Source: Acidobacteriota bacterium | Lineage (GTDB): Bacteria; Acidobacteriota; Vicinamibacteria; Vicinamibacterales; UBA8438 | Direction: 5' to 3' | Length of the DNA stretch: 58,103 bases | Assembly: GCA_011523845.1 (NCBI GenBank) | Contig: WTFV01000189.1 | Location: forward strand, 13,125 to 71,227 | Shown: positions 39,306-49,023 of the stretch, in pieces | Position numbering within the stretch: the stretch's first letter is position 1 | Layout: each line of letters starts with the position of its first letter | Translations under genes and position numbers: made by a program | The notes under the pieces: generated by a model | Databases searched by the model: none | What the model saw: the letters and a program-made list of their open reading frames with translations, nothing else | Told to the model about the DNA's origin: nothing

Positions 39306-40966
39306 CCGCCGATCGCGCGCCATCGGCCGCACCTGCCGGCATGGAGCGGGACACCGCCGCGGGCGGACCGGCCGCGGCCGTCGACGCTGCGGCGGAGGTC
39401 GCCCGCGCGAGGGACCTCGCCGCGCGGTACCGGCTCGAGTACGTCGACATGGAGCGCTACTACGTCGATCAGGATCTGCTGCGGTCGATACCCGCCGACC
39501 TGATGCTGCGCTATCGTTTCGTTCCCCGGCGGCGCACCGGGGATGCGCTCGAGATCATCGTGTCGGATCCGACCGACCTGCCGCTGATCGACGAGCTGGC
39601 GCTGCTGCTCGGGTCGGCGGTGACCGTGACCGTCGGGACACCCTCGGCCATCGAGTCGATCCTCACCCGGAGCGAGAGCTCGCAGCGCGTGCTCGACGAG
39701 GCCACCGAGAGCTTCCAGTTGCAGCTTCTCCGAGAGGAGGACGCGGCCGAGGAGAGTCTTACCGTCGAACGCCTGACCAGCGACATCAGCCCGGTGATAA
39801 AGCTGGTCGACTCGATGATCTACACGGCGATCCAGCGGCGCGCCAGCGACATCCACGTCGAGACGCAGGACGATGCCCTGCACGTGAAGTACCGCATCGA
39901 CGGCGTGCTGCAGGCGGCGATGCGACCCATCGACAAGCAGTTCCACAGCGCCGTGCTGTCGCGCATCAAGGTGATGGCGGAGCTCGACATCGCCGAGAAG
40001 AGAGTGCCGCAGGACGGGCGGTTCAAGCTGCGAATGCCCGGCAAGACCATCGACTTCCGGGTGTCGATCATGCCGAGCATCCATGGCGAGGACGCGGTCA
40101 TCCGCATTCTGGACAAGGAATCGATCAGCGAGCAGTTCCGGGAGCTGCGGCTCGACATTCTCGGCTTTCCCGGCGACGAGCTGAAGCGCTTCCGCCGCGC
40201 CATCGCGGAACCCTACGGCATGGTGCTGGTGACCGGGCCCACCGGGAGCGGCAAGACCACCACGCTGTACGCCGCGCTGGCGGAGATCGCCTCGTCGGAA
40301 GACAAGATCGTGACCATCGAGGACCCGGTCGAGTATCAGCTCAAGGGGATCACGCAGATACCCATCAACGAGCGCAAGGGGCTGACGTTCGCCCGCGGCC
40401 TGCGGTCGATCCTGCGGCACGACCCGGACAAGATCATGGTGGGGGAGATCCGCGACCCCGAGACGGCGCAGATCGCGATCCAGTCCGCGCTGACGGGGCA
40501 CCTGGTGTTCACGACGGTGCACGCGAACAACGTGATCGACGTGCTGGGGCGGTTCCTGAACATGGGCGTCGAGGCGTATCAGTTCGTCTCCGCCCTCAAC
40601 TGCGTGCTGGCGCAACGCCTGGTCCGCACGATCTGCCAGGAGTGCCGGCATCCGGTGACGATCCCGGAAGAGGAGCTGCGCGAGGCGAAGATCGACCTTC
40701 GCAGCGCGGCCGGACACACCTTCTACGAGGGAGGCGGCTGCATCGAATGCGGCGGCACCGGCTATCGCGGCCGGACCGCGATCTGCGAGCTGCTCGATCT
40801 GAGCGACCACATCCGGGAGCTGATCCTGGGGCGGCGGCCCACGTCGGAGATCAAGCAGGCGGCTCGGGACGGCGGGATGCGCTTCCTGCGCGAGTCGGCC
40901 GTCGAGCGGGTGCTGGAGGGACGGACGACGCTGCACGAAATCAACAAGGTCACCTTCGTTGCCTGA
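39302..40966 (+). CDS. gspE: Type II secretion / type IV pilus assembly ATPase GspE/PilB
   Basis: 554 residues. An N-terminal domain (about 40-130) precedes the ATPase core with ASDIHVE, Walker A GPTGSGKTTTLYA (about 315), Asp box TIEDPVEYQL, Walker B MVGEIRDPETAQIA, and His box TGHLVFTTVHANN. A C-terminal zinc site is formed by CQECRH and CIECGG. The hexamer powers pseudopilin assembly. Start and stop both overlap neighbouring genes. Confidence 0.95.
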   Translation: MTADRAPSAAPAGMERDTAAGGPAAAVDAAAEVARARDLAARYRLEYVDMERYYVDQDLLRSIPADLMLRYRFVPRRRTGDALEIIVSDPTDLPLIDELALLLGSAVTVTVGTPSAIESILTRSESSQRVLDEATESFQLQLLREEDAAEESLTVERLTSDISPVIKLVDSMIYTAIQRRASDIHVETQDDALHVKYRIDGVLQAAMRPIDKQFHSAVLSRIKVMAELDIAEKRVPQDGRFKLRMPGKTIDFRVSIMPSIHGEDAVIRILDKESISEQFRELRLDILGFPGDELKRFRRAIAEPYGMVLVTGPTGSGKTTTLYAALAEIASSEDKIVTIEDPVEYQLKGITQIPINERKGLTFARGLRSILRHDPDKIMVGEIRDPETAQIAIQSALTGHLVFTTVHANNVIDVLGRFLNMGVEAYQFVSALNCVLAQRLVRTICQECRHPVTIPEEELREAKIDLRSAAGHTFYEGGGCIECGGTGYRGRTAICELLDLSDHIRELILGRRPTSEIKQAARDGGMRFLRESAVERVLEGRTTLHEINKVTFVA

Positions 40967-41936
40967 CACGCCATACGAGTTGCTGCGTTCGCTGTTCACG
41001 ACGCCGGGTCCCGCCGCGGCCGTGTCGATCGCGCCGGAGCGGGTGGCGGCGGTACAGGTGGAATCGAGCCGGCGGGGAACAACGGTTCGCGGGCACGCGC
41101 TCGCGGCGTTGCCGGAGGGCGCCGTGACGCCGGCCGTGCAGGGTCGCAACCTCGCGGACGCGCCCGCGGTGGCGCGCGCGGTCGACGGCGTGCTGGACGA
41201 GCTTCCGCGCCGGCCGCGGCGCATCGCGCTTCTCCTTCCGGACGGCGCGGCCAAGGTGTCGATGGTGCGCTTCGCCAACGTGCCCGCACGGGCGGCGGAC
41301 CTGGACGGGATGATTCGCTGGCAGGTCCGCAAGACCATCCCGTTCAGCGTGGACGAGGCGCAGGTGGACTGGAGTCCGGGTCGACTGACGGCGGATGGCG
41401 AGCAGGAGTTCGTCGTGCTCCTCGCGCAACGGGCGGTGGTCGAGGAGTACGAGCAGGTCTGCACGGCCGCCGGCACGCATGCCGGGCTGGTCGATCTGCT
41501 GGGTTTCGGTCTGATCGACGCGGCGCTGGCCCGCGGCGCGGGCGAGGACGGAACGGACTGGCTGCTGGTGCACGTTGAACCCGGTTCCAGTACGCTGGCC
41601 GTCCTGCGGGGCCGGCATCCGCTTCTCTTCCGGACGGTTGCCGCCGACGGCGAGTCGTTGGGGGACCTCGTGCACCAGACCGTGATGTACTACGAGGATC
41701 GCCTCGGGGGCGCCGGCATCTCGAGCGCGCTGGTCGCCGGCGGCGGCGCGCTGCCGGCTGGAGCGGGCGCCGTCCGCCAGGCGGTCGAGGACCGGCTCGG
41801 GATTGCCGTCGAACCGATCGCCGGACGACTGCGCCCGCTGCTCGCGGAGCCGGCGGCGTCGGATTCCCATGCGCTCGACGGCCTCGCTGCGCCCATCGGG
41901 GTGCTGCTGCGGGAATCCGGCGCGGCGCGAGCGTGA
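40959..41936 (+). CDS. pilM: PilM/GspL-like actin-fold assembly protein
   Basis: 325 residues from a TTG at 40959 that overlaps the gspE stop; no ATG or GTG fits better at this end of the frame. The sequence shows actin-like ATPase features: VSIAPERVAAVQVE, a WQVRKTIPFSVDEAQVDW block typical of PilM, and LVAGGGALPAG near the C-terminus. It would sit on the cytoplasmic face, linking the ATPase to PilN/PilO. Confidence 0.82.
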   Translation: MPDTPYELLRSLFTTPGPAAAVSIAPERVAAVQVESSRRGTTVRGHALAALPEGAVTPAVQGRNLADAPAVARAVDGVLDELPRRPRRIALLLPDGAAKVSMVRFANVPARAADLDGMIRWQVRKTIPFSVDEAQVDWSPGRLTADGEQEFVVLLAQRAVVEEYEQVCTAAGTHAGLVDLLGFGLIDAALARGAGEDGTDWLLVHVEPGSSTLAVLRGRHPLLFRTVAADGESLGDLVHQTVMYYEDRLGGAGISSALVAGGGALPAGAGAVRQAVEDRLGIAVEPIAGRLRPLLAEPAASDSHALDGLAAPIGVLLRESGAARA

Positions 41937-41945
41937 GGGCCGAGA

Positions 41946-42530
41946 ATGAACCTGGCGACGCGTCCGTTCTACAACGACCGCGCCGCGCACCTCGTGCTGG
42001 CGGGCCTCGGGCTCGCCGTGCTCGCCGTGCTGGCGCTGTGCGCCGTGCGGCTCGTCGATCTGTCCCGCACGCACCGTGCGCTGACGGTACAGGCCGCGGC
42101 CGCGGAGCGGGAGGCCACCGCCATTTCCACCCGCACGGTCCAGCTCCGCCGCGAGGTGCCGCCGGACGCGCTGGCGTCGCTCGGCATCGCCGCCGAGGAG
42201 GTCAATCGACTCGTCGAGCAGCGGCTGTTCTCCTGGACCGCGTTCTTCAACGTCATCGAGGACACGCTGCCGCCGGACGTGATGCTCACCGCCGTGCGTC
42301 CGGACGCGGACGACGAGGGAACGAGCGTCGATCTCGCCGTGATCGGGCGCACCGTGGCCGCGATCGAGGAGTTCATCCGACGACTCGAGGCGACGGGCGC
42401 CTTCGCGGACGTGCTGGCCCGGCAGGGCGAGCTCGACGACGACGGGATGTACCGGGCGCAGTTGCGGGGGCGCCTGGTGCGGCTCGACGGGACCGGGGCC
42501 GGCGGCGACGAGCCCGCGGGGGATGGATGA
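41946..42530 (+). CDS. pilN: PilN-like inner-membrane assembly protein
   Basis: 194 residues. MNLATRPFYN at the start is the characteristic PilN motif that binds PilM. One membrane helix (about 16-38), a coiled-coil segment (about 42-75) and a ferredoxin-like fold (about 90-180) follow. It begins 9 bp after pilM and its stop overlaps the pilO start as ATGA. Confidence 0.85.
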   Translation: MNLATRPFYNDRAAHLVLAGLGLAVLAVLALCAVRLVDLSRTHRALTVQAAAAEREATAISTRTVQLRREVPPDALASLGIAAEEVNRLVEQRLFSWTAFFNVIEDTLPPDVMLTAVRPDADDEGTSVDLAVIGRTVAAIEEFIRRLEATGAFADVLARQGELDDDGMYRAQLRGRLVRLDGTGAGGDEPAGDG

Positions 42531-43114
42531 CCCGGACCCTGGCCTTCATCCGGCGCGTGATCGCCGAGAAGCGCGTCCTGGTCGCGCTGGTGGCGATCGG
42601 CGTGGGGGTGGATGCGGGTCTGTACGGCTTGGCGGTCTACCCGTGGACCCTCAGGGTGGAGACCGCGGACCGGCGCGCGACGGCGGCGGCGGCCAACCTG
42701 GAAGCCGCGCGGCAACGCTTCGAGGTCACCCGCCGGGAGGCCGACGGCAGGGACCGGGCGGAGGCGGAGCTGCGCACGTTTCGCCAGGAGATCCTGCCGC
42801 GCAATCTGGCCGGCGCGCGCTCTCTCACGTTCGCTCGACTCGCCGCCCTCGCCGAGGCCCACGACCTGTTGATGGAACGCCGCGCCTCGGCGCCCGAGCG
42901 GGACGAGGACAGCCGTCTGGCGCGCCTCCGCGTGTCGATGGTGCTGAGCGGCGCGTACCGCGACATCCGGCGGTTCATCCACGCCCTCGAGACCGCGCCC
43001 GAATTCGTCATCATCGAGGAGATCGTCCTCAGTCGGGGAGACGAGACGGAGATCGGGGAAGTGCTGAGTCTGGGGCTTTCCACGTACTATTGGCATGGTG
43101 ATGACGAGCCCTAG
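42527..43114 (+). CDS. PilO/GspM-like inner-membrane assembly protein
   Basis: 195 residues. One membrane helix (about 16-38), a coiled coil (about 45-90), then a PilO-like alpha/beta domain with SMVLSGAYRDIRRFIHALE. Position between PilN and the pseudopilins, plus shape, supports the assignment; primary sequence is poorly conserved in this family. It overlaps the following pseudopilin gene by 20 bp. Confidence 0.78.
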   Translation: MTRTLAFIRRVIAEKRVLVALVAIGVGVDAGLYGLAVYPWTLRVETADRRATAAAANLEAARQRFEVTRREADGRDRAEAELRTFRQEILPRNLAGARSLTFARLAALAEAHDLLMERRASAPERDEDSRLARLRVSMVLSGAYRDIRRFIHALETAPEFVIIEEIVLSRGDETEIGEVLSLGLSTYYWHGDDEP

Positions 43115-43574
43115 TGCGCGCGGCTATTCCTTCATCGAGCTCCTCGTCGTGAGCACGATCCTGCTCATCCTGGCGTCGGCCGTCGCGCCGCTCGCACAGG
43201 TGGCGATGCAGCGGCAACGGGAGATGGAGCTGCGCCGGGCGCTGCGCGAGATGCGTACGGCGATCGACCGCTACAAGGATGCGGTGGACCTGGGGATCAT
43301 CGGGGGGACCGACATCGATCCCCGGAACCAGGGCTATCCACCGAGCCTCGAGACGCTGGTGGAGGGGGTCGAGCCGGTCGACGAGAACGAGGGGAGCATC
43401 CTGCGCTTCCTGCGGCGGATTCCCATCGATCCGATGACGAAGAGCACCGACTGGGGCCTGCGGTCGTACGAGGACGATCCGGACGCGACGCGCTGGGGTG
43501 GAGACAATGTGTACGACGTGTATACGACGTCCCGGGGCACGGCGCTCGACGGCACGCGCTACCGGGACTGGTGA
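43095..43574 (+). CDS. GspG-like major pseudopilin
   Basis: 159 residues. A prepilin signal RG|YSFIELLVV has the conserved Gly at -1 and Glu at +5, followed by a hydrophobic helix. The globular part has PPSLETLVEGV, IPIDPMTKSTDWGLRSY and the C-terminal YTTSRGTALDGTRYRDW, matching GspG-type folds. A second ATG at 43101 is equally possible. Processing requires a prepilin peptidase, not encoded here. Confidence 0.85.
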   Translation: MVMTSPSARGYSFIELLVVSTILLILASAVAPLAQVAMQRQREMELRRALREMRTAIDRYKDAVDLGIIGGTDIDPRNQGYPPSLETLVEGVEPVDENEGSILRFLRRIPIDPMTKSTDWGLRSYEDDPDATRWGGDNVYDVYTTSRGTALDGTRYRDW

Positions 43575-43578
43575 GGCG

Positions 43579-43974
43579 ATGCGGCGCCGGCGGGGCGCGC
43601 GGGGCTGGACGCTCATCGAGCTGACCATCGTGATCTCGCTCATCACGGTGCTGTCGACGCTCGCTCTCGTCGGCTACGGAAATGCGGTCACGCGCTCGCG
43701 GGAGGCGGTGCTGAAGGAGGATCTCTTCCGCATGCGCGACGCCATCGATCAGCACTACGCCGATCTCGGCGAGTACCCGTCTGATCTCGGCGCGTTGGTG
43801 AGCGCCGGTTATCTGCGCTCGATTCCCGAGGATCCGATGACGCGCTCATCCGACACGTGGGTGGTCGTGCCCGCGGAACCGGACCCGGCGGAACCGTTCG
43901 TCCAGGGGGTCTACGACGTCAAGAGCGGATCCGAGGGGATCGCCCTCGACGGGACGGCCCATGCCGACTGGTAG
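43579..43974 (+). CDS. GspG-like pseudopilin
   Basis: 131 residues, starting 4 bp after the previous stop. Prepilin cleavage site RG|WTLIELTIV with Glu +5. A conserved YPSDLGALVSAGYLRSIPEDPMT segment and a tail (GVYDVKSGSEGIALDGTAH) mirror the preceding pseudopilin, so the two are probably duplicates. Confidence 0.85.
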   Translation: MRRRRGARGWTLIELTIVISLITVLSTLALVGYGNAVTRSREAVLKEDLFRMRDAIDQHYADLGEYPSDLGALVSAGYLRSIPEDPMTRSSDTWVVVPAEPDPAEPFVQGVYDVKSGSEGIALDGTAHADW

Positions 43975-43984
43975 GAACGTGACG

Positions 43985-44689
43985 ATGCGACGGCGCGCGT
44001 GCGGAGAGCGGGGCTTCGCGATGGCGGCGCTGCTCGTCGCCCTCGCCATCATGAGCCTGATGCTGTCGATGGCGCTCCCCGTCTGGCATCACGCCGCGCA
44101 GCGCGAGCGCGAGGCGGAGCTGATCTTCCGCGGGGAGCAGTATGCGCGGGCCGTCATGCTCTACCAGCGCCGGACCCCCGGGGCCTATCCGCCCGACCTC
44201 GAGACGCTTGTCGAAGGACGCTTCCTGCGCCGGGTCTACCGCGATCCGATGACCGCCGAGGGGGAGTTCCGGCTCGTCCTGCAGTCGGACCTCGCCGCGC
44301 TCTCCGGTCCGGGCGCCGCCGGCGGATCGGACGACGCGGCCGAAGAAACGGGGGACGAGCCGCGCCGGCGGCAGGACGGCGGGAGAACGGCAGGGCAGGG
44401 CGTCATGCAGGGAGTCCGGCCCTTCGGCGACCGCGACGAGCGCACGCCGGGCGGCGCCGACGGCAACATCGCCGGGGTCGTGAGCCGCAGCGAAGAGACC
44501 TCGATAGCTCTCTACAACGGGAAGTCGAAGTACAGCGAATGGGTCTTCGTCAACGAGGGCCCGGCGTCCGCGGCGACGGCCGAGCCGGGACCGGCGGGCC
44601 TGCCGGGTGCCTTCGGCGGTCCCGCGGGCAGGGAGCTCGGGGGCGGCATGGGCGGGTTGCGGCAGCGTCTCGGCGACGGCCCGCGATGA
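43985..44689 (+). CDS. Divergent pseudopilin lacking Glu+5, with long polar tail
   Basis: 234 residues from ATG 43985, preceded by TAGGAA at 7 nt. The N-terminus ERG|FAMAALLVALAIM resembles a prepilin but has Ala rather than Glu at +5, as in GspK-type tip pseudopilins. A PPDLETLVEGRFLRRVYRDPMT block matches its neighbours. A Gly/Ala/acidic insert (about 105-155) and a Gly-rich C-terminus are unusual. It may be the tip subunit. It ends 6 bp before the converging transporter gene. Confidence 0.8.
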   Translation: MRRRACGERGFAMAALLVALAIMSLMLSMALPVWHHAAQREREAELIFRGEQYARAVMLYQRRTPGAYPPDLETLVEGRFLRRVYRDPMTAEGEFRLVLQSDLAALSGPGAAGGSDDAAEETGDEPRRRQDGGRTAGQGVMQGVRPFGDRDERTPGGADGNIAGVVSRSEETSIALYNGKSKYSEWVFVNEGPASAATAEPGPAGLPGAFGGPAGRELGGGMGGLRQRLGDGPR

Positions 44690-44695
44690 GCACCG

Positions 44696-46438
44696 TCAGG
44701 CGTCCGTAGAGGGCCGGCGGATCAGGCTCCCCGCGAGCCATGCGGCCAGGGCCGCGGCGCAGGCGAGCAGCAGGGCCTCGCCGGCCGATCGAAACAGCGC
44801 GGCGTGGGTGGCGGCCAGCGTCAGGTAGACGGCCACCGTCCCGGCTCCCCAGCGCCGGAGATCGGGAGCCAGCCGGGCGGGCGGCGGCTCCCCGGCGGCC
44901 GCGGCGACGGCTCGCCAACCGGGTCCCCCGGGCCGCGTGCGGCGGTAGAACCGTACCAGGTGGGCGAGCGGATCGGCCGGCGTGGCCAGCGTCGCCGCGA
45001 TCCAGCACGCCGTCGTCCACGGCACGAGATAGAGCAGCGATTCCGGAAACGGAATGCCGGTGAAGAAGCGCACGAACAGGAAGCCGGCGGCGGCCGCGGC
45101 CAGCGCGGCCAGCTCCGAGACCGCCGTCACCCGCCACCAGTACCAGCGCAGGATCAGCACCAGCCCGACCCCTGCGCCCGACTCGAGCACGAATTCCCAG
45201 GCCTGCTGCACGGAATCGAGATGGAGGGTCAGCACCCCGCTCGCCGCCATGACGAGGATGGTGGTCAGCCGCGAGACGCGCACGAGGTGCGCCTCGGTCG
45301 CGTCCGGCCGCACGAAGCGCTTGTACACGTCGTTGACCAGATAGGACGTTCCCCAGTTGAGCTGCGTGGAGACGGTGGACATGTACGCGGCGAAAAATGC
45401 CCCGACGAGAAGGCCGCGCCACCCCGGCGGCAGGTGGTCGCGCAGGACCAGCACGTAGCCCGCCTCGCGATCCGTCAGATCCGGGTAGAGGACGAGCGCC
45501 GCGAGGGCGACCAGCACCCACGGCCAGGGACGCAGGCAGTAGTGCGCCACCGTGAACCAGAGCGTCGCCAGGAGCGCGTCGCGTTCTCCGCGAGCCGACA
45601 TCATCCGCTGCGCGACGTAGCCGCCGCCGCCCGGCTCCTGCCCCGGATACCAGCTCGCCCACCACTGGACCCCCAGGTAGGCGATGAACGACGCGACCGG
45701 CAGCGCCAGCATCGCCGGCGCGCCGGCAAGCGTGCCGTCGGTCGAGCCGACGGCCGGCCACAGGCGGAACGTCGAGTCCGGCAGCGCGGCGAGCAGGCCG
45801 TCGATGCCGCCGACCCCGGGCGCGGCGAGCGCGTACCACGCCAGGGCGCCGGCGCCCGCCATGGCGACGGCGAACTGCACGAGGTCGGCCGCGACCACGC
45901 CGCGGAGGCCGGCCAGGGCCGAGTAGCCCCCGGTCGCGGCCAGCCCCACGAGCACCCCGGTCAGGCGCTCCCAGCCGAGCGCGACGGACAGCACCTTGGC
46001 GAGCGCCAGGTTCACCCAGCCGATCACGAGGCAGTTGACCGGTAGTCCCAGATAGAGCGCGCGCACGGCGCGGAGCACGCGCGCGGTCCGTCCGGTGTAG
46101 CGCAGCTCGACGAACTCCACGTCGGTGAGAATCCCGGCGCGGCGCCACAGCCGGGCGAAGAAGACGACGGTGAGCATGCTGCCGAGTGCGGCGTTCCACC
46201 AGAGCCAGTTGCCCGCCACGCCGCTCGCCGCGACGATGCCGGTGACCGCCAGGGGCGTGTCCGCGGCGAAGGTGGTCGCCACCATGGAGGTTCCCGCCAG
46301 CCACCAGGGCAGATCGCGGCCCGAGAGAAAGAACTGCGAAAGGCTGCGTCCGGAGCGGCGGCCGTAGACGACGCCGATTGCGACGGGGGCCGCAAGGGTG
46401 AGCCCGAGCACCAGCCAGTCGAGGGAGGTGAGCGCCAT
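44696..46438 (-). CDS. Sodium:solute symporter family (SSS) transporter
   Basis: 580 residues with about 13-14 hydrophobic segments. The start is MALTSLDWLVLGLTLAAP; FFLSGRDLPWWLAGTSMVAT and the AAYMSTVSTQLNWGTSYLVND block (a sodium-binding region) are SSS hallmarks. It is the last gene of a leftward four-gene operon with murQ, starting 3 bp after the serine hydrolase stop, so it probably imports a cell-wall amino sugar, anhydromuropeptide or peptide; the substrate is inferred from context only. Confidence 0.85.
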   Translation of the reverse strand: MALTSLDWLVLGLTLAAPVAIGVVYGRRSGRSLSQFFLSGRDLPWWLAGTSMVATTFAADTPLAVTGIVAASGVAGNWLWWNAALGSMLTVVFFARLWRRAGILTDVEFVELRYTGRTARVLRAVRALYLGLPVNCLVIGWVNLALAKVLSVALGWERLTGVLVGLAATGGYSALAGLRGVVAADLVQFAVAMAGAGALAWYALAAPGVGGIDGLLAALPDSTFRLWPAVGSTDGTLAGAPAMLALPVASFIAYLGVQWWASWYPGQEPGGGGYVAQRMMSARGERDALLATLWFTVAHYCLRPWPWVLVALAALVLYPDLTDREAGYVLVLRDHLPPGWRGLLVGAFFAAYMSTVSTQLNWGTSYLVNDVYKRFVRPDATEAHLVRVSRLTTILVMAASGVLTLHLDSVQQAWEFVLESGAGVGLVLILRWYWWRVTAVSELAALAAAAAGFLFVRFFTGIPFPESLLYLVPWTTACWIAATLATPADPLAHLVRFYRRTRPGGPGWRAVAAAAGEPPPARLAPDLRRWGAGTVAVYLTLAATHAALFRSAGEALLLACAAALAAWLAGSLIRRPSTDA

Positions 46439-46441
46439 CGT

Positions 46442-47515
46442 TCAACCGGCCGTCATCACCGCGTCGTGGAATGCGGGGCGCACCGCGAGAATCCGCTGGT
46501 TGGCGCGGGAGGGGTGAACCCGGTTGGTGAGGAGGACGATGTAGCGATCGGCGGCCGGGTCGATCCAGAGCGAGGTGCCGGTGAAGCCCGTGTGCCCGAT
46601 CGCGGCGGGCGACAGGCGGGTCCCGCACGACGAGGTCGGCAGCATGGTGTCCCAGCCGAGCGCGCGAGAGCTGTCGGGCACGGTGGTTCGGGTGCGGAAG
46701 ACCTCGAACGTGGCGGACGACGCGAGCGGCCCGTCGCCGGCGAGATTGGCGAGCACGTCACGGGCGAACCGGCCGACGGGGCCGACGCCGCCGAAGAGCC
46801 CCGCGTGGCCCGCCGCGCCGCCGAGCACCGCGGCGTTCTCGTCGTGCACCTCGCCGACGAGCGTCCGCCTGCGCCAGGGATCGCGCTCCGTCGGCGCCGT
46901 GCGCGCCCGCCACGTCCGCGGCGGGCAGAACCCGATCCGCCCCCAGCCGCGCCGCCCGGCGACGGCGCGGAACTGCGCTTCCAGGCTCGCCTGCGCAGGG
47001 TGCCGGTCCGCCAGGATGAAGCCTAGCAGAATGAAGCCGAGGTCGCTGTAGATCGAGCGGGTGCGCGGCGCGTACTCCAGCGGAAGCTGGCCGATGGCGG
47101 TCTCGAACTCCGCCCTGACGTTCCTGAAGTCCGTGCGCCCCTCGTGATCCCGGTAGAAGGGCAGGTGGGCGGTCAGGCCGGAGGCATGCTCCAGCAGGTC
47201 GCGCACCGTCACCATCTCCCGCTCCGCCCCGCGCCAGGTGCGCAGCGCCGCCGCGACCGGCAACTCGAGCGGCGTGAGACCGGCGTCGACGTGGTGCATC
47301 GCCAGCGTCGTGGTCGAGATGACCTTGGTCAGCGATGCCAGGTCGAAGATCGTCTCGGAAGTCGCGGGCGGACTGTCGGCCTCGAACGTGAGCCGGCCCG
47401 CCGCATGCCGCCAGTGGCGTCCGGAGCTGCTTCCCGCCTCGGCCACCGCGGCGGGACAGACCCGGGCGCCGACCGCCTCGTCCAGGATCCGCGCCGCAGC
47501 GGCGAAGCCGCTCAT
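46442..47515 (-). CDS. Serine beta-lactamase-like hydrolase
   Basis: 357 residues; GGAG lies 7 nt before the ATG at 47513-47515. The SxxK motif is SLTK (about residue 61), the YxN-type motif is YSD (about 155), and HTGFTG replaces the KTG box near 310. These belong to class C beta-lactamase/esterase-like proteins of the cell-wall recycling context. There is no signal peptide, so it may be cytoplasmic and act on imported muropeptides or esters. It overlaps the upstream transporter gene by 4 bp. Confidence 0.85.
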   Translation of the reverse strand: MSGFAAAARILDEAVGARVCPAAVAEAGSSSGRHWRHAAGRLTFEADSPPATSETIFDLASLTKVISTTTLAMHHVDAGLTPLELPVAAALRTWRGAEREMVTVRDLLEHASGLTAHLPFYRDHEGRTDFRNVRAEFETAIGQLPLEYAPRTRSIYSDLGFILLGFILADRHPAQASLEAQFRAVAGRRGWGRIGFCPPRTWRARTAPTERDPWRRRTLVGEVHDENAAVLGGAAGHAGLFGGVGPVGRFARDVLANLAGDGPLASSATFEVFRTRTTVPDSSRALGWDTMLPTSSCGTRLSPAAIGHTGFTGTSLWIDPAADRYIVLLTNRVHPSRANQRILAVRPAFHDAVMTAG

Positions 47516-49020
47516 CCCGAGGCTCCGCTTCCCGACAGGCGCCGGATACGGTCGGCGGCGCAGCCGGCGCCGACGGTGGCGGCCGAGCCGACGAGGACGT
47601 ACCACTGCCACGACAGATCGCTCAGCAGGCTCACGGCCACGATGGTGGCCAGACCGCCGGCGAGCCCGGCGAGCCCGGTTGCGGCTGTCGGCCGGACCAT
47701 GAGCACGCTGAGGAGGAAGACGCCGAGCATCAGGCCGCCGCTGAAGAACTGCACCGTGAGCACGTCGTCGATGATCCGCTGCGAGATGCCGATGGCCGCG
47801 ATCGCCACCGTCACCTGCACGGCCGCCCACGCGCCGGTCGCCCAGCGCGATGCCCGGAGCGCGCGGGTCTCGGACGGCGCGCGGCCGGGCGCGCCGAGGT
47901 AGAAGTCGCCGATGGTCGATGCGGCGGAAGAGTTCAGCGACGACGACAGCGTCGACATCGCGGCCGCCACGACCGCGGCCAGGACCAGCCCGCGGAGTCC
48001 CGGCGGAAGCTGGGTCATCAGGAAGAGGGGAAAGACGCGATCCGTCTGTACCGCGCCGCCCGTCGTAATCGAGGCGAGCGCCTCGGGATCGCCGGCGCCG
48101 TAGAAGGCCCAGAGCAGCACGCCGATCCCCAGGAACAGGCCGAACTGCAGGACGACGAAGACGCCGCTCGTGATGAGCGCCAGGCGCGCGTCGGCCAGGG
48201 AGCGGCTGCACAGGTAACGTTGCACGAACATCTGATCGGTGCCGTGCGTGGACGCGATGAAGACCGCGCCGCCGAACACGCCGGCCCAGAACGTGTAGTC
48301 GCGCGTCGGATCCCAGGCGAAGTCGAACATGACGAGCTTGCCCGCGGCCGCCGCCGCCGCCACCGCTTCCCGTCCTCCGCCCGGCAGGCCGGCGAGCAGC
48401 ACCGCGACGGCGACCAGCGCGCCGCACAGATAGACGGCCAACTGGATCACGTCCATCCAGACGACCGCGGTCATGCCCCCGAGCCACGTGTAGGCGAGCG
48501 TGACCGCGGCGATGAGCAGGACGGCTACGACCACGACCGTCGTCTGGGGCAGGCCGGCGAGCCCGACGGCATCGGCGGCCGTCGCCAGCATGGCGGCCAG
48601 CACGAGCGCCGTCGCGAACAGGCGCAGCCCGTCGGCGACGTTGCGGGTCAGCAGGAAGACCGCCGCCGCGCACTGGCCGAACGCACGCCCGACGCGCGCC
48701 GCGAGCAACTGGTACGCGGAGAGGAGATCGCGGCTGAAGTAGGCGGGCAGCAGGACGACGGCAACCAGCACGCGGCCGACGAGATACCCCAGCGCGAGTT
48801 GCAGGAACGTCAGATCGCCGCCGAAGGCGTAGCCGGGAACGCTGATGACGGTGACCGTGCTCGTCTCCGTCGCGACGATCGAGCCCATGACGGCCCACCA
48901 CGGCACGCGCCGGCCGGTCAGATAGTAGTCGCGCAGGGACGAGCGGCCCCGCGCGACCCGGCGTCCGCCCCAGACCGCCAGCCCGAGGTACGCGGCGACG
49001 ACCGTCAGGTCGACCAGCAT
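47512..49020 (-). CDS. SSS-family transporter adjoining murQ
   Basis: 502 residues, about 13 membrane helices. YYLTGRRVPWWAVMGSIVATE and AAAMSTLSSSLNSSAASTIGD are the paired SSS motifs. The gene lies 3 bp after murQ. An SSS carrier next to murQ and a serine hydrolase suggests uptake of MurNAc or anhydro-MurNAc compounds in place of the PTS component MurP. Substrate is inferred. Confidence 0.87.
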   Translation of the reverse strand: MLVDLTVVAAYLGLAVWGGRRVARGRSSLRDYYLTGRRVPWWAVMGSIVATETSTVTVISVPGYAFGGDLTFLQLALGYLVGRVLVAVVLLPAYFSRDLLSAYQLLAARVGRAFGQCAAAVFLLTRNVADGLRLFATALVLAAMLATAADAVGLAGLPQTTVVVVAVLLIAAVTLAYTWLGGMTAVVWMDVIQLAVYLCGALVAVAVLLAGLPGGGREAVAAAAAAGKLVMFDFAWDPTRDYTFWAGVFGGAVFIASTHGTDQMFVQRYLCSRSLADARLALITSGVFVVLQFGLFLGIGVLLWAFYGAGDPEALASITTGGAVQTDRVFPLFLMTQLPPGLRGLVLAAVVAAAMSTLSSSLNSSAASTIGDFYLGAPGRAPSETRALRASRWATGAWAAVQVTVAIAAIGISQRIIDDVLTVQFFSGGLMLGVFLLSVLMVRPTAATGLAGLAGGLATIVAVSLLSDLSWQWYVLVGSAATVGAGCAADRIRRLSGSGASG

Positions 49021-49023
49021 GCG

